DNA of 64,000 nt from NCBI RefSeq assembly GCF_000374465.1, contig NZ_KB894529.1:124001-188000 (forward strand), written 5' to 3'. Shown one piece after another: positions 63,141-64,000 of the stretch (the first letter of the stretch is position 1; each line of letters opens with the position of its first letter). The position numbers and the translations under genes were made by a program. A model generated the notes under the pieces. The model saw only the letters and a list, made by a program, of their open reading frames with translations, did no database searches and had not been told where the DNA came from. The DNA is from Ahrensia kielensis DSM 5890 (lineage in GTDB: Bacteria > Pseudomonadota > Alphaproteobacteria > Rhizobiales > Rhizobiaceae).

Positions 63141-64000
<860 letters not shown>

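Overview
ORGANISM. The window reads as chromosomal DNA of an alphaproteobacterium, most probably of the order Hyphomicrobiales (Rhizobiales), with a base composition by eye in the mid-40s % G+C, lower than typical soil rhizobia. The support is gene order: DUF2093-lpxK-waaA-DUF4170-cysQ-pmbA, HAD(TIGR01459)-ribF-ileS, an sqdBDC operon, a PutA lacking its DNA-binding domain next to an Lrp-type putR, TadE/TadG genes and a CIRCE-controlled groESL. The genus cannot be fixed from sequence reading alone. There are no insertion sequences, phage genes, CRISPR arrays or recognisable tRNA/rRNA genes; gene density is high and translational coupling (ATGA, TAATG and GTGA junctions) is frequent. LAYOUT 1-8.5 kb. 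The left edge holds phnG (cut by the window) divergent from phnF, with a palindrome between them, then a Cache-type chemoreceptor, a small flavin reductase, the sulfoquinovosyl-diacylglycerol operon sqdB-sqdD-sqdC and a two-domain chromate transporter. Phosphonate use and a phosphorus-free membrane lipid both make sense under phosphate shortage. 8.7-17.6 kb. A GntR/FCD regulator overlaps uxaC-uxuA-uxuB (glucuronate to 2-keto-3-deoxygluconate), which meets putA (proline to glutamate) head-on at a shared hairpin; putR is divergent from putA. 18-25.3 kb. A membrane GGDEF-EAL protein coupled to an alpha/beta hydrolase, 6-phosphogluconate dehydrogenase, a histidine-kinase-like protein with a pseudo-receiver, and a DUF2946-PCuAC copper pair. 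25.3-33.2 kb. A DUF2161 nuclease-like protein overlapping a DUF3329 membrane protein, a YqaA-type membrane protein, msrPQ (periplasmic methionine-sulfoxide repair), and the zinc-uptake locus znuA / znuCB-zur with a clear Zur box, followed closely by selO. 33.2-37 kb. A coupled three-gene operon of thiolase, acyl-CoA ligase and a tandem PPC/DUF296 protein; this is the part of the window whose function is least understood. 37-44.7 kb. A TIGR01244 phosphatase/sulfurtransferase-like protein, mutL, DUF2093, the lipid A-Kdo genes lpxK and waaA, DUF4170, cysQ and pmbA. 44.8-59.1 kb. A coupled Kef antiporter-VOC-MATE operon, patatin-rsmD-rluB, tadA, a small lipoprotein, ileS, and HAD-ribF-SDR-SDR. 59.2-64 kb. 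Two TadE-type pseudopilins and a divergent VWA-containing TadG, a strong terminator, then groES and the start of groEL behind CIRCE. Most genes are housekeeping or nutrient-acquisition genes. No complete novel defence or mobile system was seen; the best candidates for new biology are the PPC operon, the pseudo-receiver kinase, the DUF2161/DUF3329 pair, selO beside zur, and the Kef-VOC-MATE unit.
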